A DNA stretch of 43,041 bases from Gammaproteobacteria bacterium (GTDB lineage Bacteria; Pseudomonadota; Gammaproteobacteria; Steroidobacterales; Steroidobacteraceae). The stretch lies in NCBI GenBank assembly GCA_027366635.1, contig DAHXNE010000044.1, positions 1 through 43,041 of the forward strand, in the 5' to 3' direction. This document shows, piece after piece, positions 1 through 9,948 of this stretch (its first letter is position 1; the number at the start of each line of letters is the position of its first letter). The position numbers were made by a program, and so were the translations under genes. The notes beneath the pieces were generated by a model, which saw only the letters and a program-made list of their open reading frames with translations, was not told the origin of the DNA and searched no databases.

Positions 1-222
1 GCCGCCAAGCTCGCGCGGCTGCGCCGCTACCAGCGCCGCCAGAGCCGCCAGCTCATCGCCCAGATGCGCTCCCAGGGACTTGACCCCGGCAAGCCCTGTC
101 CCAAGGGGGTGCGGCTCGGGGTATCCAAGCGGCGCCATCGCACGCGGCAGCGGATCGCGCGCGAGCACGCGCGCATTGCCGATCTGCGCCGCGACGCGCT
201 GCATCGGGCGAGCACGGGCATC
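1..222 (+). pseudogene. IS200/IS605-family OrfB (TnpB) transposase remnant, cut by the window edge
   Basis: Frame 1 is open from the first base and reads as the basic helical segment that follows the first RuvC motif in TnpB/OrfB proteins. It has the run LARLRRYQRRQSRQ, then a GLDPGKPCPKG insertion found in some OrfB proteins, then REHARIADLRRDALHRAST, which matches the family pattern ending in a leucine/histidine-rich HKLST-like block. After about base 222 the similarity fades. The expected segment leading to the conserved E-D-L motif is not recognisable, and the rest of the frame is low-quality sequence lying antisense to the hpnL-like gene. I infer a 3'-truncated, inactive copy whose 5' part lies outside the window. 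A minus-strand frame over the same bases has no recognisable features. Confidence 0.66.
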
Positions 223-280
223 GAGCGCCGCGGCGTTGGCGATTTTCTGAGCATCCGCCACGGCGCCCGCGGCCGTCTCC

Positions 281-1237
281 TTACGGGGGAGCGCTCGCCG
301 GGGCGCGCAGCCGCTTGCCCTCGAGCCATTGCCAGGACACCAGCGCCGGCGCGCCGCACAGCACTTCGCGCAGACGCTTGGCCACCGACACCGCCAGTGC
401 CATATCCGTGCTCACCCCGAGCATGTGCCCGAACAGCACGAACGCCACCTCCTGCACGCCGATACCGGCCGGAACGATAAATGCCACGTAGCGCACCGCC
501 TGAGTCAGGCTCTCGAGCACCACCGCGGTCTCGACATTGACTGGGTGGCCGAATAGACGCAGCGCAAACCAGACCTCGAACGAGGCCGAGACAAACGCGA
601 TGAGTTGCACGCCGCCGGCCAGCAGCAGGGGGCCGCTCCTGCGCAGCGCGGCCTGCAGTTCCTCGTCAAGCGATGCGGCCCCTTCGGCCATCAGCCGCTT
701 GCCGACGATGGGTCGCAGCGCACCGTGCAGCCGCTTGAACACCGAACCCCGGCGCAGAACCAGCACCAGCACCAGCGGGAACGGCAGGCTGGCGAGAAAG
801 ACGACCTGCAGCGCGTCGAACGAGCGTCCCGTTACATGCATGTGCAGCAGCAGGAGCAGTCCGATGGCGGTAAAAACGTAGACGACGAACAGCGTCAGGA
901 GAATCTCCAGAATGACGCTGACCACCACTGGAGTGGACGGCAGCTTGCGCCAGCGCATCAGGCGAACCGCCGCCACGCCGCCTCCGACGCTTGCCACCGG
1001 CAGCAGACGATCGATCGCATCGCGAACCGTCGTCACCCAATACACGTAACCGAGCCCGGCGCGCGACTCGGGGTCACACTCGCGCAGCAACGCCCGCCAG
1101 CCAATCGCGTACAGCAGAAAGTAGCCGGCGCGATACGGCACCAGCCACAGCAGCCTCCAGCCGGCCACCTCCCAGGTATGTGCCATTGCGCCGAGGTCGG
1201 CATGCACGAAAAGCCAAACGAGCAAGGCGAGCCCCAC
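281..1237 (-). CDS. hpnL: HpnL-like integral membrane protein (flippase-like, UPF0104/LPG-synthase TM family)
   Basis: A 318-residue, very hydrophobic protein with about seven predicted membrane segments. It has the family's C-terminal block VPAGIGVQEVAF, shared by HpnL and the transmembrane region of lysyl-phosphatidylglycerol synthases. HpnL proteins occur in hopanoid gene clusters and are thought to take part in lipid translocation or modification; the exact role is not established. It lies 91 bases downstream of the hpnI-like gene on the same strand, which supports the assignment. The only standard start is GTG at 1237, but the upstream in-frame sequence (LLKIVGYIGG) reads like the beginning of the first membrane helix, so the real N-terminus may lie upstream at a non-standard codon. 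The in-frame stop is at 1298. The hpnL identity is likely rather than proven, because this superfamily is broad. Confidence 0.72.
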   Translation of the reverse strand: MGLALLVWLFVHADLGAMAHTWEVAGWRLLWLVPYRAGYFLLYAIGWRALLRECDPESRAGLGYVYWVTTVRDAIDRLLPVASVGGGVAAVRLMRWRKLPSTPVVVSVILEILLTLFVVYVFTAIGLLLLLHMHVTGRSFDALQVVFLASLPFPLVLVLVLRRGSVFKRLHGALRPIVGKRLMAEGAASLDEELQAALRRSGPLLLAGGVQLIAFVSASFEVWFALRLFGHPVNVETAVVLESLTQAVRYVAFIVPAGIGVQEVAFVLFGHMLGVSTDMALAVSVAKRLREVLCGAPALVSWQWLEGKRLRAPASAPP

Positions 1238-1328
1238 CAGCCCGCCGATATATCCAACGATTTTCAGAAGCGGTCCTCGCGCGCAGATTGGACCGCATTA
1301 TGGACAAAGTGCAACGCGCAATCGAGCC

Positions 1329-2480
1329 TCAAGAGAGCCGGTGCATGACCCCCTCGGCGTCCACGTCGAACTCGTTGCCACGCCACATGATGCGTGAGGT
1401 GAACAGGCTCTTGCCCCACACCCAACAAAGCAGCAAGTCCCGCCAGGGAATGAGCCACAGATCCGCCAGGATCGGTCCCTGCCGCCGCACGCGGTGAGCC
1501 AGGTGCACCGCCACACGAGTAATCAGCGCGACGCCGAAGAGCACCCAGACGAGCGGGGCGAACGAGCGGGTCAGCACTGCGCCCAACAGCGCCAGCGGCA
1601 GACTGAAGCTGAAAAATATGAACGGGAACGAACAGCGTCGCAGCACGTGCAGCGTGCGCATCCAGCGCACTTCATGCTGGGTCAGGGACTGCAAGCTCGG
1701 TTCGTGGCATACGGCACTCGGCATATACGCGGAGAGCACGATCCGCTTGCCCACGGCGTGCACTCGCGCGCCCAACTGGTGGTCGTCGGCCAGATGGTTG
1801 GCGATGGCCTCGAAACCGCCGATCTCCCCTAGCGTGTCGCGCCGCATGCATAGCGTCTGCCCAGAAACATAACCCTGATAACCGAACAGCCACGCGACCA
1901 ACACCGAAGGCATGTACCACTCGTTGATGTACATCGCGCCGAGCCGCGAATACACCGACGGCGTGGCGACGGCACGATATAACGTGGTCACCAACCCGAC
2001 GGCCTCGTCGCGCAGCGGTGCGGTAACGATGCCAAGATAATCCGGTCCGACGAACGCATCGCTGTCGGCCATGACGAGCACATCGTGCCGGGCCCGCTTG
2101 ATCATGTTTATCAGATTGCTGATCTTGCAGTTGCTACCATGCTGCCGTGAGTCGGTCACGACTTCGATAGGAAGCGCCGGAAATTCCGCGCGCAGCCGCT
2201 GCACCGCCTCCAGAGCCGCATCATTGCGGTCCGACACGCCGAACACGAGTTGATAGTCGCCGAAGTCCTGCTGACAAAACGAGCGCAGATTGTCGTACAA
2301 ACCCGGCTCGGCCCCGCACAACGGCTTGAGCACCGAGACCGGCGGTAGCGCATCTACGCGATCGTGCTGGGCGCGCCGTCGCCAGACCAGCGCGGCGATC
2401 GATGCCAGCGTCCCGTAGCAAGCGGCGACGAACAGGCAGGCGACGCCGATATATGTGATCAGGGCAGTGCTCTGGGGCAT
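1329..2480 (-). CDS. hpnI: HpnI-type membrane glycosyltransferase (GT21, ceramide-glucosyltransferase-like)
   Basis: A membrane-bound GT-A glycosyltransferase of 383 residues. An N-terminal helix (about residues 7-33) is followed by the catalytic domain with PPVSVLKPLCG, the metal-binding DSD (139-141), the catalytic ADD (231-233) and an HEVRW motif (269-273) at the family's (Q/R)xxRW position. Two to three C-terminal membrane helices follow. Known HpnI enzymes transfer N-acetylglucosamine to bacteriohopanetetrol on the cytoplasmic face of the membrane. The start at 2480 (MPQST) is preferred over 2564: the intervening 28 residues look non-coding, and GAGAAG lies a few bases upstream of this ATG. 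It is the first gene of a two-gene unit with the hpnL-like gene. The usual partners hpnJ and hpnK are absent here. Another GT21 role cannot be excluded. Confidence 0.82.
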   Translation of the reverse strand: MPQSTALITYIGVACLFVAACYGTLASIAALVWRRRAQHDRVDALPPVSVLKPLCGAEPGLYDNLRSFCQQDFGDYQLVFGVSDRNDAALEAVQRLRAEFPALPIEVVTDSRQHGSNCKISNLINMIKRARHDVLVMADSDAFVGPDYLGIVTAPLRDEAVGLVTTLYRAVATPSVYSRLGAMYINEWYMPSVLVAWLFGYQGYVSGQTLCMRRDTLGEIGGFEAIANHLADDHQLGARVHAVGKRIVLSAYMPSAVCHEPSLQSLTQHEVRWMRTLHVLRRCSFPFIFFSFSLPLALLGAVLTRSFAPLVWVLFGVALITRVAVHLAHRVRRQGPILADLWLIPWRDLLLCWVWGKSLFTSRIMWRGNEFDVDAEGVMHRLS

Positions 2481-3584
2481 AGGCTTCTCGGCAGCCGGTC
2501 TATTATTCAAATCCCCCGCGATACAGGCAGCGTGCGCAGCGGGGCCACACTCGTCCCGAGACAACCGTGGGTCTCCCCGGCTGATAGTCAGTTTGGCAGC
2601 TTACGGTGCCGGCGGCAACGGGCGGCTTCGACCGTACCAAGGGTCTGCGCCACGTCAGCACGGACGAGCGACCTTAGGGCGCCGGCATATCGAGTTGATT
2701 ATATTGTATATTTCTCGGGCTCTCCCTCGCCGGAAATCGTCGCGGTCACCCCTGGCGCCCTTCCTGCCGCGATCGGCTCGCATCTCCGCGGTCGGATGAA
2801 GGCCTTGCGCGCTGCGGCGGCCGCCCGGGAAGCCCAACGGCCCCTCCTGCGGCGCGAGGAGCACCGATTCGCGGCTGGCGAATTCAGGCATCGCGCGCTC
2901 GAATCGGCCCACCGGCACACCGTCTGCGTCCTGCCGTCGCTGGCTGGAACGGCATCTGCGCCGGAGTGCGAGCACCTGATCCGCCTGCCGCACCGGTGTA
3001 CGACATGAACGACGGAGGTGCAACCGCGACGACCGCGCAGTCGCACTATCTCGCATTTGCGCGCCAAGAACGTCGCAATCCGCCGCGCCATCCCGTGAAC
3101 TCGCGCGATCTTGCCGAGTGACCCGAGGGCGGCCCACATCGGTGCCGCCAGCGTACTCAAGGCGCACAATCCGGCCGCTCTCGATGGCGCCTTCCGTATT
3201 CCAACGGCCCGCCTGATTGCCCAACCGATATCGGTCGCGCGTGTCGCAGCCGGCTCGATGGGCCCGGGAACTCACTGTCGTCTTACCCGACATCGGCGAA
3301 ATCAAGCGTACGCAGACGTTGGGAAAACACCTGCTGACCGAGACCGCCCGCGAAGTCGCGCGGGACTTCATCACCAAACACCGCGCCCAGGCTGTGGTTG
3401 CGGGCAGCAGCCTCTGCGCCGAGGTGTACGCTGGCTCGCGCAGCGCCTCACCTCGGCAGGCACGCAAGTGCCGCCAATTCGATGCTTCCGTCCCGCGCCA
3501 AACCGGCAGCGTCGTCAATCCCACCGAAGGTCTGCACATATATCCCGCTCGGTGCCGCTCTGTGCGCCTCGATGCACCTGGAAC
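2481..3584. other. Gene-poor interval between hpnI and the MscS gene
   Basis: No convincing gene. Frames of up to 294 codons exist on both strands, but their translations are Arg/Ser/Cys-rich and match no fold I know. An A/T-rich patch near 2692-2712 (TTGATTATATTGTATATTTC) stands out and could hold a promoter. A plus-strand frame at about 3277-3420, beginning LTVVLPDIGEIKRTQTLGKH, has a more protein-like composition and may be a decayed coding fragment, but I cannot name it. Confidence 0.4.
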
Positions 3585-4682
3585 TCAACCCGCGGGCAAT
3601 GGCGCCTGTGCATCCGAGCTGCCATCGGGCGGCATCGTCTGCATCTGTACGCGCGTGACGGGCAACGCCAACTCACCGCCATTTCGCCTGATGATGCGCG
3701 CCGTGTTGAGCAGGACATCCTCCTGCACGGCGAGCGACTCACCCCACTGGGTGGTCGCGGCGAAGCAGTAAATCAAAATATCGAGAGAATGCGGTCCGTA
3801 ATTCGTGAAGTAGATCATTTCGCTCTGCTTGTGATCAACTCCAGGATGGTTGCGAATAAAGGCGCGCAACTCAGTCAGGATCACCGGCAGGCGGTCCGCA
3901 TCGGAATAGCGCACCGGCACCGTCTGATCGATCCGCCGGGCCTGCATCCGCGGCGGCGTCTGCACGACATTGGTGTTGAATATATTGTTCGGGACGTAAT
4001 ACGGCCGGGTATCGAACGCCCGCACCTTGGTCGAGCGCCAGCCGATATGCTCCACCGTGCCGGAAATGTTCAATTGGGGCAGCACGATCCATTCCCCGAC
4101 TTTGAACGGCTGGTCCATATAGACCACTATCGCCCCAAAGATATTGGACACCACGCCCTGGGCCGCGAAGCCGAGCGCGATCCCCGCGACACCCCCGAAA
4201 GTCAGCAGACTCGCGATCGAAAAATTCAGCGCACGCAGAATCATCAGTCCGAACAGCGTCACCAGCAGGAACCTGGCGAATTTCTCGGCCAGATCCGAAA
4301 TGAGCGGATTGAGATCATGGCCGTGCCGACGCCGTATCAGCGGGTAGATCGTCACGAGATTCCAGCTCGCCCACGCCATCACCAGCAGAATGCCCACTTG
4401 CAGTGCCGGATCGAGCCCTCGCGCCAGAACCGCCGCATGAATGTGCTCGTTTATCCGCCTGACGATCAGGAACGCGGCGGACAGCACGATCCATGCGATC
4501 ACCGGCAAATGCATCGCGCGATAGACCGCTTCACGCAGCGGCTGTGATCGCTCGGACACGTTCTTGATCAACCTTGACCCCACCAGCATGACCAAGACGA
4601 TCAGCACAGCGTGGATCAGCAGGATCACGCCGATCTGAACGAGCATCGCGTGATATTCATCGAACCATTTCTCTATCGACAT
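3585..4682 (-). CDS. MscS-family mechanosensitive ion channel
   Basis: A small-conductance mechanosensitive channel of the inner membrane, of the type that releases solutes on hypo-osmotic shock. The protein has 365 residues with an N-terminal set of about four to five membrane helices. The pore-lining helix and start of the beta domain show the hallmark GGVAGIALGFAAQGVVSNIFG, followed by QPFKVGEWIVL and the NNIFNTNVVQ segment of the cytoplasmic vestibule. Length and layout fit MscS-like proteins slightly larger than E. coli MscS (286 residues). I place the start at ATG 4682 (MSIEKWFDEY): upstream residues in this frame are Arg/Ala/Cys-rich and unlike a signal or membrane segment. It is a single gene with gene-poor DNA on both sides. 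The family is certain; which physiological class it belongs to is not. Confidence 0.92.
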   Translation of the reverse strand: MSIEKWFDEYHAMLVQIGVILLIHAVLIVLVMLVGSRLIKNVSERSQPLREAVYRAMHLPVIAWIVLSAAFLIVRRINEHIHAAVLARGLDPALQVGILLVMAWASWNLVTIYPLIRRRHGHDLNPLISDLAEKFARFLLVTLFGLMILRALNFSIASLLTFGGVAGIALGFAAQGVVSNIFGAIVVYMDQPFKVGEWIVLPQLNISGTVEHIGWRSTKVRAFDTRPYYVPNNIFNTNVVQTPPRMQARRIDQTVPVRYSDADRLPVILTELRAFIRNHPGVDHKQSEMIYFTNYGPHSLDILIYCFAATTQWGESLAVQEDVLLNTARIIRRNGGELALPVTRVQMQTMPPDGSSDAQAPLPAG

Positions 4683-5437
4683 AGTCGGCCTCTTCGCGCC
4701 AAAGTGGCCCGCGGGCACGGGACCGGCAACGCAATGCGGGCTATTGTCCGCACACTTCCCCGAGCACGCAATGGCCTCGACCCCACGCGCCGATCGCCTC
4801 GAGCGAAGCGCTCCGGCTGCCTCGATGCCCGTCTCGACTCGAGCGCCGCGGACCGCGGTTCCGCGCCGCGCTCGCCGCCGAATTGCTGTTGGATTCGTCG
4901 AGTCGCGATTCAGGCACGCGCTGCTTTCACCCGAGGCCGCCGGTACGCACCAGGACCGGCACAACCGGCAGCCGGAAGCAGACGGTTCGGCGATTGTCGG
5001 CTGGTGGGCTCGGGTACGAACGACCGACCCAGGATGCCCGCGGCGCGCACCCGAATCCGCTCGGCGGGCGCGACATCCGGCTCAGGCATCCCCCGCTGCG
5101 GCATGATGTGTCTGGCTACAGAGCCGATGATCGGCCAGCGTCGCGATGACACGGCAATCGGGCCATGACCCGGCACCGGCAACCGGACGCGATTTTCCGC
5201 TGAAGCCACTGTCGGGGAGCGGCGCCGAGACAACGGTCCCATCCGACTCGGCACCGACCAGAATGCCTTCGTCCTCATGCGGGCCCGTCGCAGCGCCACC
5301 CTGAACGTTACCCGCGCTCAATCTGCGGTCGGTGCAGGTCAGCATCCGGGCCGCCCAAGCACCGTCGCCGCAAGGGAACGGCGGACCGTGCCTCAAAATC
5401 CCCGGCGAAATACTCTGGGGCCGCGCCCTGCTGGGAT
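4683..5437. other. Gene-poor interval between the MscS gene and katG
   Basis: About 750 bases with only short, overlapping frames of Arg/Ala/Pro-rich composition on both strands. I see no domain, tRNA or repeat. It should contain the MscS promoter near its left end, but no clear -35/-10 pair is visible. Confidence 0.45.
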
Positions 5438-5471
5438 CGCTCCCGGCCGAATGGGGGTTCGGCCGGGAGCG
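5438..5471 (-). terminator. Long GC-rich hairpin downstream of katG
   Basis: A perfect 14-base inverted repeat (CGCTCCCGGCCGAA and its complement) with a six-base loop TGGGGG, starting 29 bases after the katG stop codon. The position and stem strength suggest transcription termination or 3' end protection for katG. There is no U-run in the katG transcript direction after the stem, so a standard intrinsic terminator is only partly supported. Confidence 0.6.
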
Positions 5472-5499
5472 TATCGGTTACCGCGTCCGCGGTTCACGG

Positions 5500-7998
<2,499 letters not shown>

Positions 7999-8352
7999 TC
8001 ACGTGTCGTCGCGCTCCAGTTCGACGCGCGTGAGAAGCAGCTCTTGGCCGGACAGAATCCGCACGCGCCAGTGACTGCAGCGGCCACACAGCAGACTCGT
8101 GCTCTGCACCTGCGACTCCGCGCCGCACTCCAGGCAGCGCACCCGCAGCTCGGAGCGCTCGACGATCAGCCGCGAGTCAGCCGCCGGGGTGCCGGCGCTC
8201 GCGAGCGGATATGCGCTTTCGAGCAGGGCCGGCTCGACTCCCGAGAGCGGGCCGATCCTCACCGTCACCGCCACGATCCGGCAGGCCCGCTGTTCGCGCG
8301 CAACGCGCTCCACCTCCTCTAGCAGCGCCTGACAAATCGACAGCTCATGCAT
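7999..8352 (-). CDS. hypA: HypA, nickel insertion protein for [NiFe]-hydrogenase
   Basis: HypA delivers nickel to the hydrogenase large subunit during maturation, usually together with HypB. The protein has 117 residues, the usual size. It begins MHELSIC, where the N-terminal amine and His2 form the nickel site. The zinc domain has C73-x2-C76 (CLECG) and C89-x2-C92 (CGRC). It is the last gene of the hydrogenase operon, 21 bases after the cytochrome c gene. hypB, hypC, hypD, hypE and hypF are not in the window, so the other maturation factors must be encoded elsewhere. The assignment is firm; whether it also serves another nickel enzyme cannot be told from the sequence. Confidence 0.95.
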   Translation of the reverse strand: MHELSICQALLEEVERVAREQRACRIVAVTVRIGPLSGVEPALLESAYPLASAGTPAADSRLIVERSELRVRCLECGAESQVQSTSLLCGRCSHWRVRILSGQELLLTRVELERDDT

Positions 8353-8373
8353 CTGCGCGGACCCGCGTACACC

Positions 8374-8769
8374 TCAGGCACCATGGCCGAGGGATTCAAT
8401 GTAGCCAACAAGCTCCCAGGTCTGACGCTCGGTCAACGCCGGCCAGCCCTTCATGGCGGTTCCCGCAAGCCCGGCGCGGATGACTGCGTACGTTCGGCCT
8501 GCGTCCCGGCGCCGCGACCACGGAGGGACGGCGAGATTTGCCGGAGGCGGAACCATGAAATTCCGGCGCGGACCGTTGCCCGACCCGTCGGCCCCATGGC
8601 ACACCGAGCAATGGCTGGCGTACAGCCGCGCCCCGGCGGCCCGGACCGCGGCCGAGGACAAAAACGCCTCCGGCGCCGCTGGGCCCCTGCTCTCACAGCT
8701 CGAAATGCCGAACCAGAGCATGGATAGGGCGATCGGCAGCATCAGCGTGAGCATGCGCGACCAACTCAT
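8374..8769 (-). CDS. Class I cytochrome c, probable lipoprotein, in the hydrogenase operon
   Basis: A 131-residue protein with one heme-binding CxxCH motif (C54-S-V-C57-H58) and a likely axial methionine M106 in GTAMKGW. These are the features of a small class I cytochrome c. The N-terminus is a short basic and hydrophobic stretch ending in GISSC (residues 21-25), a plausible lipobox, so the mature protein may be anchored on the periplasmic side through C25. It sits between the maturation protease, with a 77-base overlap at the chosen start, and hypA. Internal methionines at residues 6, 10 and 17 would reduce the overlap. Its place in the operon suggests it takes electrons from the hydrogenase or its cytochrome b, but this is inference. 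Confidence 0.85.
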   Translation of the reverse strand: MSWSRMLTLMLPIALSMLWFGISSCESRGPAAPEAFLSSAAVRAAGARLYASHCSVCHGADGSGNGPRRNFMVPPPANLAVPPWSRRRDAGRTYAVIRAGLAGTAMKGWPALTERQTWELVGYIESLGHGA

Positions 8770-9265
8770 AGCCAAGGCTCGCCACCTCTTGCACCACGGC
8801 GGACACCAGAGTTCCGAGCGCCTCCTGCACCGCATTGGTCCGCTCGATGCCGAAGCCGATCGACCCCGGAGCGAGGCCCAGCAGCACGACCGAGTCCGGA
8901 TAGCGGCCGATCAGCCGCGCGGCATCGAGCAGATCAGCCACGCCGACCTGATGCACAGACAATCGGTCGCGCACCGCGTCCCTGACCGCATCGCCATCCA
9001 GGCGCACCAACGTGCCAGGCGGCGCGCCCGTAGCTACCGCATCGACCAGTATGACGTGCGCGGCCTGCGCCAACTCGTCGAGAAGCATCAGGCCCAAGGT
9101 GCCACCTTCGACCAGGCGCACCTGCGAAGGTAGCTGATAATCGCGCTCGATCCGCGCCAGCGTGACAGGACCGAGGCCGTCGTCGCTGAGCAGAACGTTG
9201 CCAAGTCCCAGCACGAGCACAGCCACTCGGTCCAGCGCTCCCGCCTGCACGCCACGAATCGTCAC
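8693..9265 (-). CDS. hyaD: [NiFe]-hydrogenase maturation endopeptidase (HyaD/HupD family)
   Basis: A protease that trims the C-terminal extension of the hydrogenase large subunit after nickel insertion. The protein has 190 residues. It shows the family N-terminal motif GLGNVLLSDDGLG (residues 20-32), with an acidic residue at the position of nickel-sensing Glu16 of HybD, then D75 in ILVDAV and H105 in SVHQVG as the other two metal ligands. The start is GTG at 9265 and overlaps the stop of the cytochrome b gene by four bases. Its substrate is almost certainly the large subunit encoded at 9945-11654, which still carries a 15-residue tail after its last conserved histidine. Asp instead of Glu at the first ligand is a mild variation. 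Confidence 0.93.
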   Translation of the reverse strand: MTIRGVQAGALDRVAVLVLGLGNVLLSDDGLGPVTLARIERDYQLPSQVRLVEGGTLGLMLLDELAQAAHVILVDAVATGAPPGTLVRLDGDAVRDAVRDRLSVHQVGVADLLDAARLIGRYPDSVVLLGLAPGSIGFGIERTNAVQEALGTLVSAVVQEVASLGYELVAHAHADAADRPIHALVRHFEL

Positions 9266-9948
9266 GGCTTGTCCGCTGTCTTGCGTGGCAGGAATTTGAA
9301 GCCCGAAAGCATCGAATCGAAAATTCCCTCACGCTCGATTGCCGAGTAGAGCACCACGAAATACAAGTGCAGCACCATGAAAATCAGGATGATCCACATC
9401 CCGACAGCATGAAACAGGCGCGCGATCTGTAGTCCGCCGAACAACGGGATCAGGAACGCGAACACCCGCAGCGGCGATCCGACCGGCGCATAGACCTGAT
9501 AGAGGGCAAGACCCGTCGCGATCATCACGAAATACACAGCGAATATCATCGCGTAGGTGAGGCCGGCGAGACCGTTATGCCCGGGGTAATCAACCGGCTC
9601 GCGGCGCAGAAACGTGTAGAACAAGGCCGACTTCCACAAGCTGCGCAGCCGACGAGCCGACACCGGTATCAGCTCCGACCAGCGCGCATACCGATTGCCC
9701 GCGAACGCCCAATAGCCCCGTACGAACACGCACAGCGTGAATACAATAGAGGTATACAGGTGCACTTCGCGCACCCGGGCCATGACGAGCGGCCCACTGA
9801 AGAACGGGTTGCCAATGTAGTATCCCGTGGCCGACAGAACCACGATTGAAAGGAACAGCAACCAATGCACCAGCCGAACGGGCAGCTCCCAGACATACAC
9901 CGGCTCCAGCACAACCGGAACCGGCTGTGCCGCTGGCACCGCGTTCAT
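9262..9948 (-). CDS. hyaC: Hydrogenase cytochrome b subunit (HyaC/HupC)
   Basis: A di-heme cytochrome b that anchors the periplasmic hydrogenase dimer to the membrane and passes electrons to quinone. The protein has 228 residues and four predicted membrane helices. Candidate heme histidines are visible in ELPVRLVHWLLF, REVHLYTS, ARLFHAVGMW and MVLHLYFV, the usual positions for this family. The start at ATG 9948 (MNAVPAAQ) overlaps the stop of the large subunit in an ATGA; a start at 10014 would lie deep inside that gene and is less likely. Its position after the structural genes matches the common small-large-cytochrome b order. Quinone reduction by this subunit is known for the family and assumed here. 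Confidence 0.94.
   Translation of the reverse strand: MNAVPAAQPVPVVLEPVYVWELPVRLVHWLLFLSIVVLSATGYYIGNPFFSGPLVMARVREVHLYTSIVFTLCVFVRGYWAFAGNRYARWSELIPVSARRLRSLWKSALFYTFLRREPVDYPGHNGLAGLTYAMIFAVYFVMIATGLALYQVYAPVGSPLRVFAFLIPLFGGLQIARLFHAVGMWIILIFMVLHLYFVVLYSAIEREGIFDSMLSGFKFLPRKTADKP

Noticed and set aside
27..359. Minus-strand frame of 110 codons at the left edge
   Set aside because: It is Arg/Pro-rich and matches nothing; the plus-strand frame over the same bases has clear TnpB-like sequence.
2655..3539. Minus-strand frame of 294 codons between hpnI and the MscS gene
   Set aside because: The composition is Arg/Ser/Cys-rich, there are no domains or hydrophobic pattern, and no ribosome binding site.
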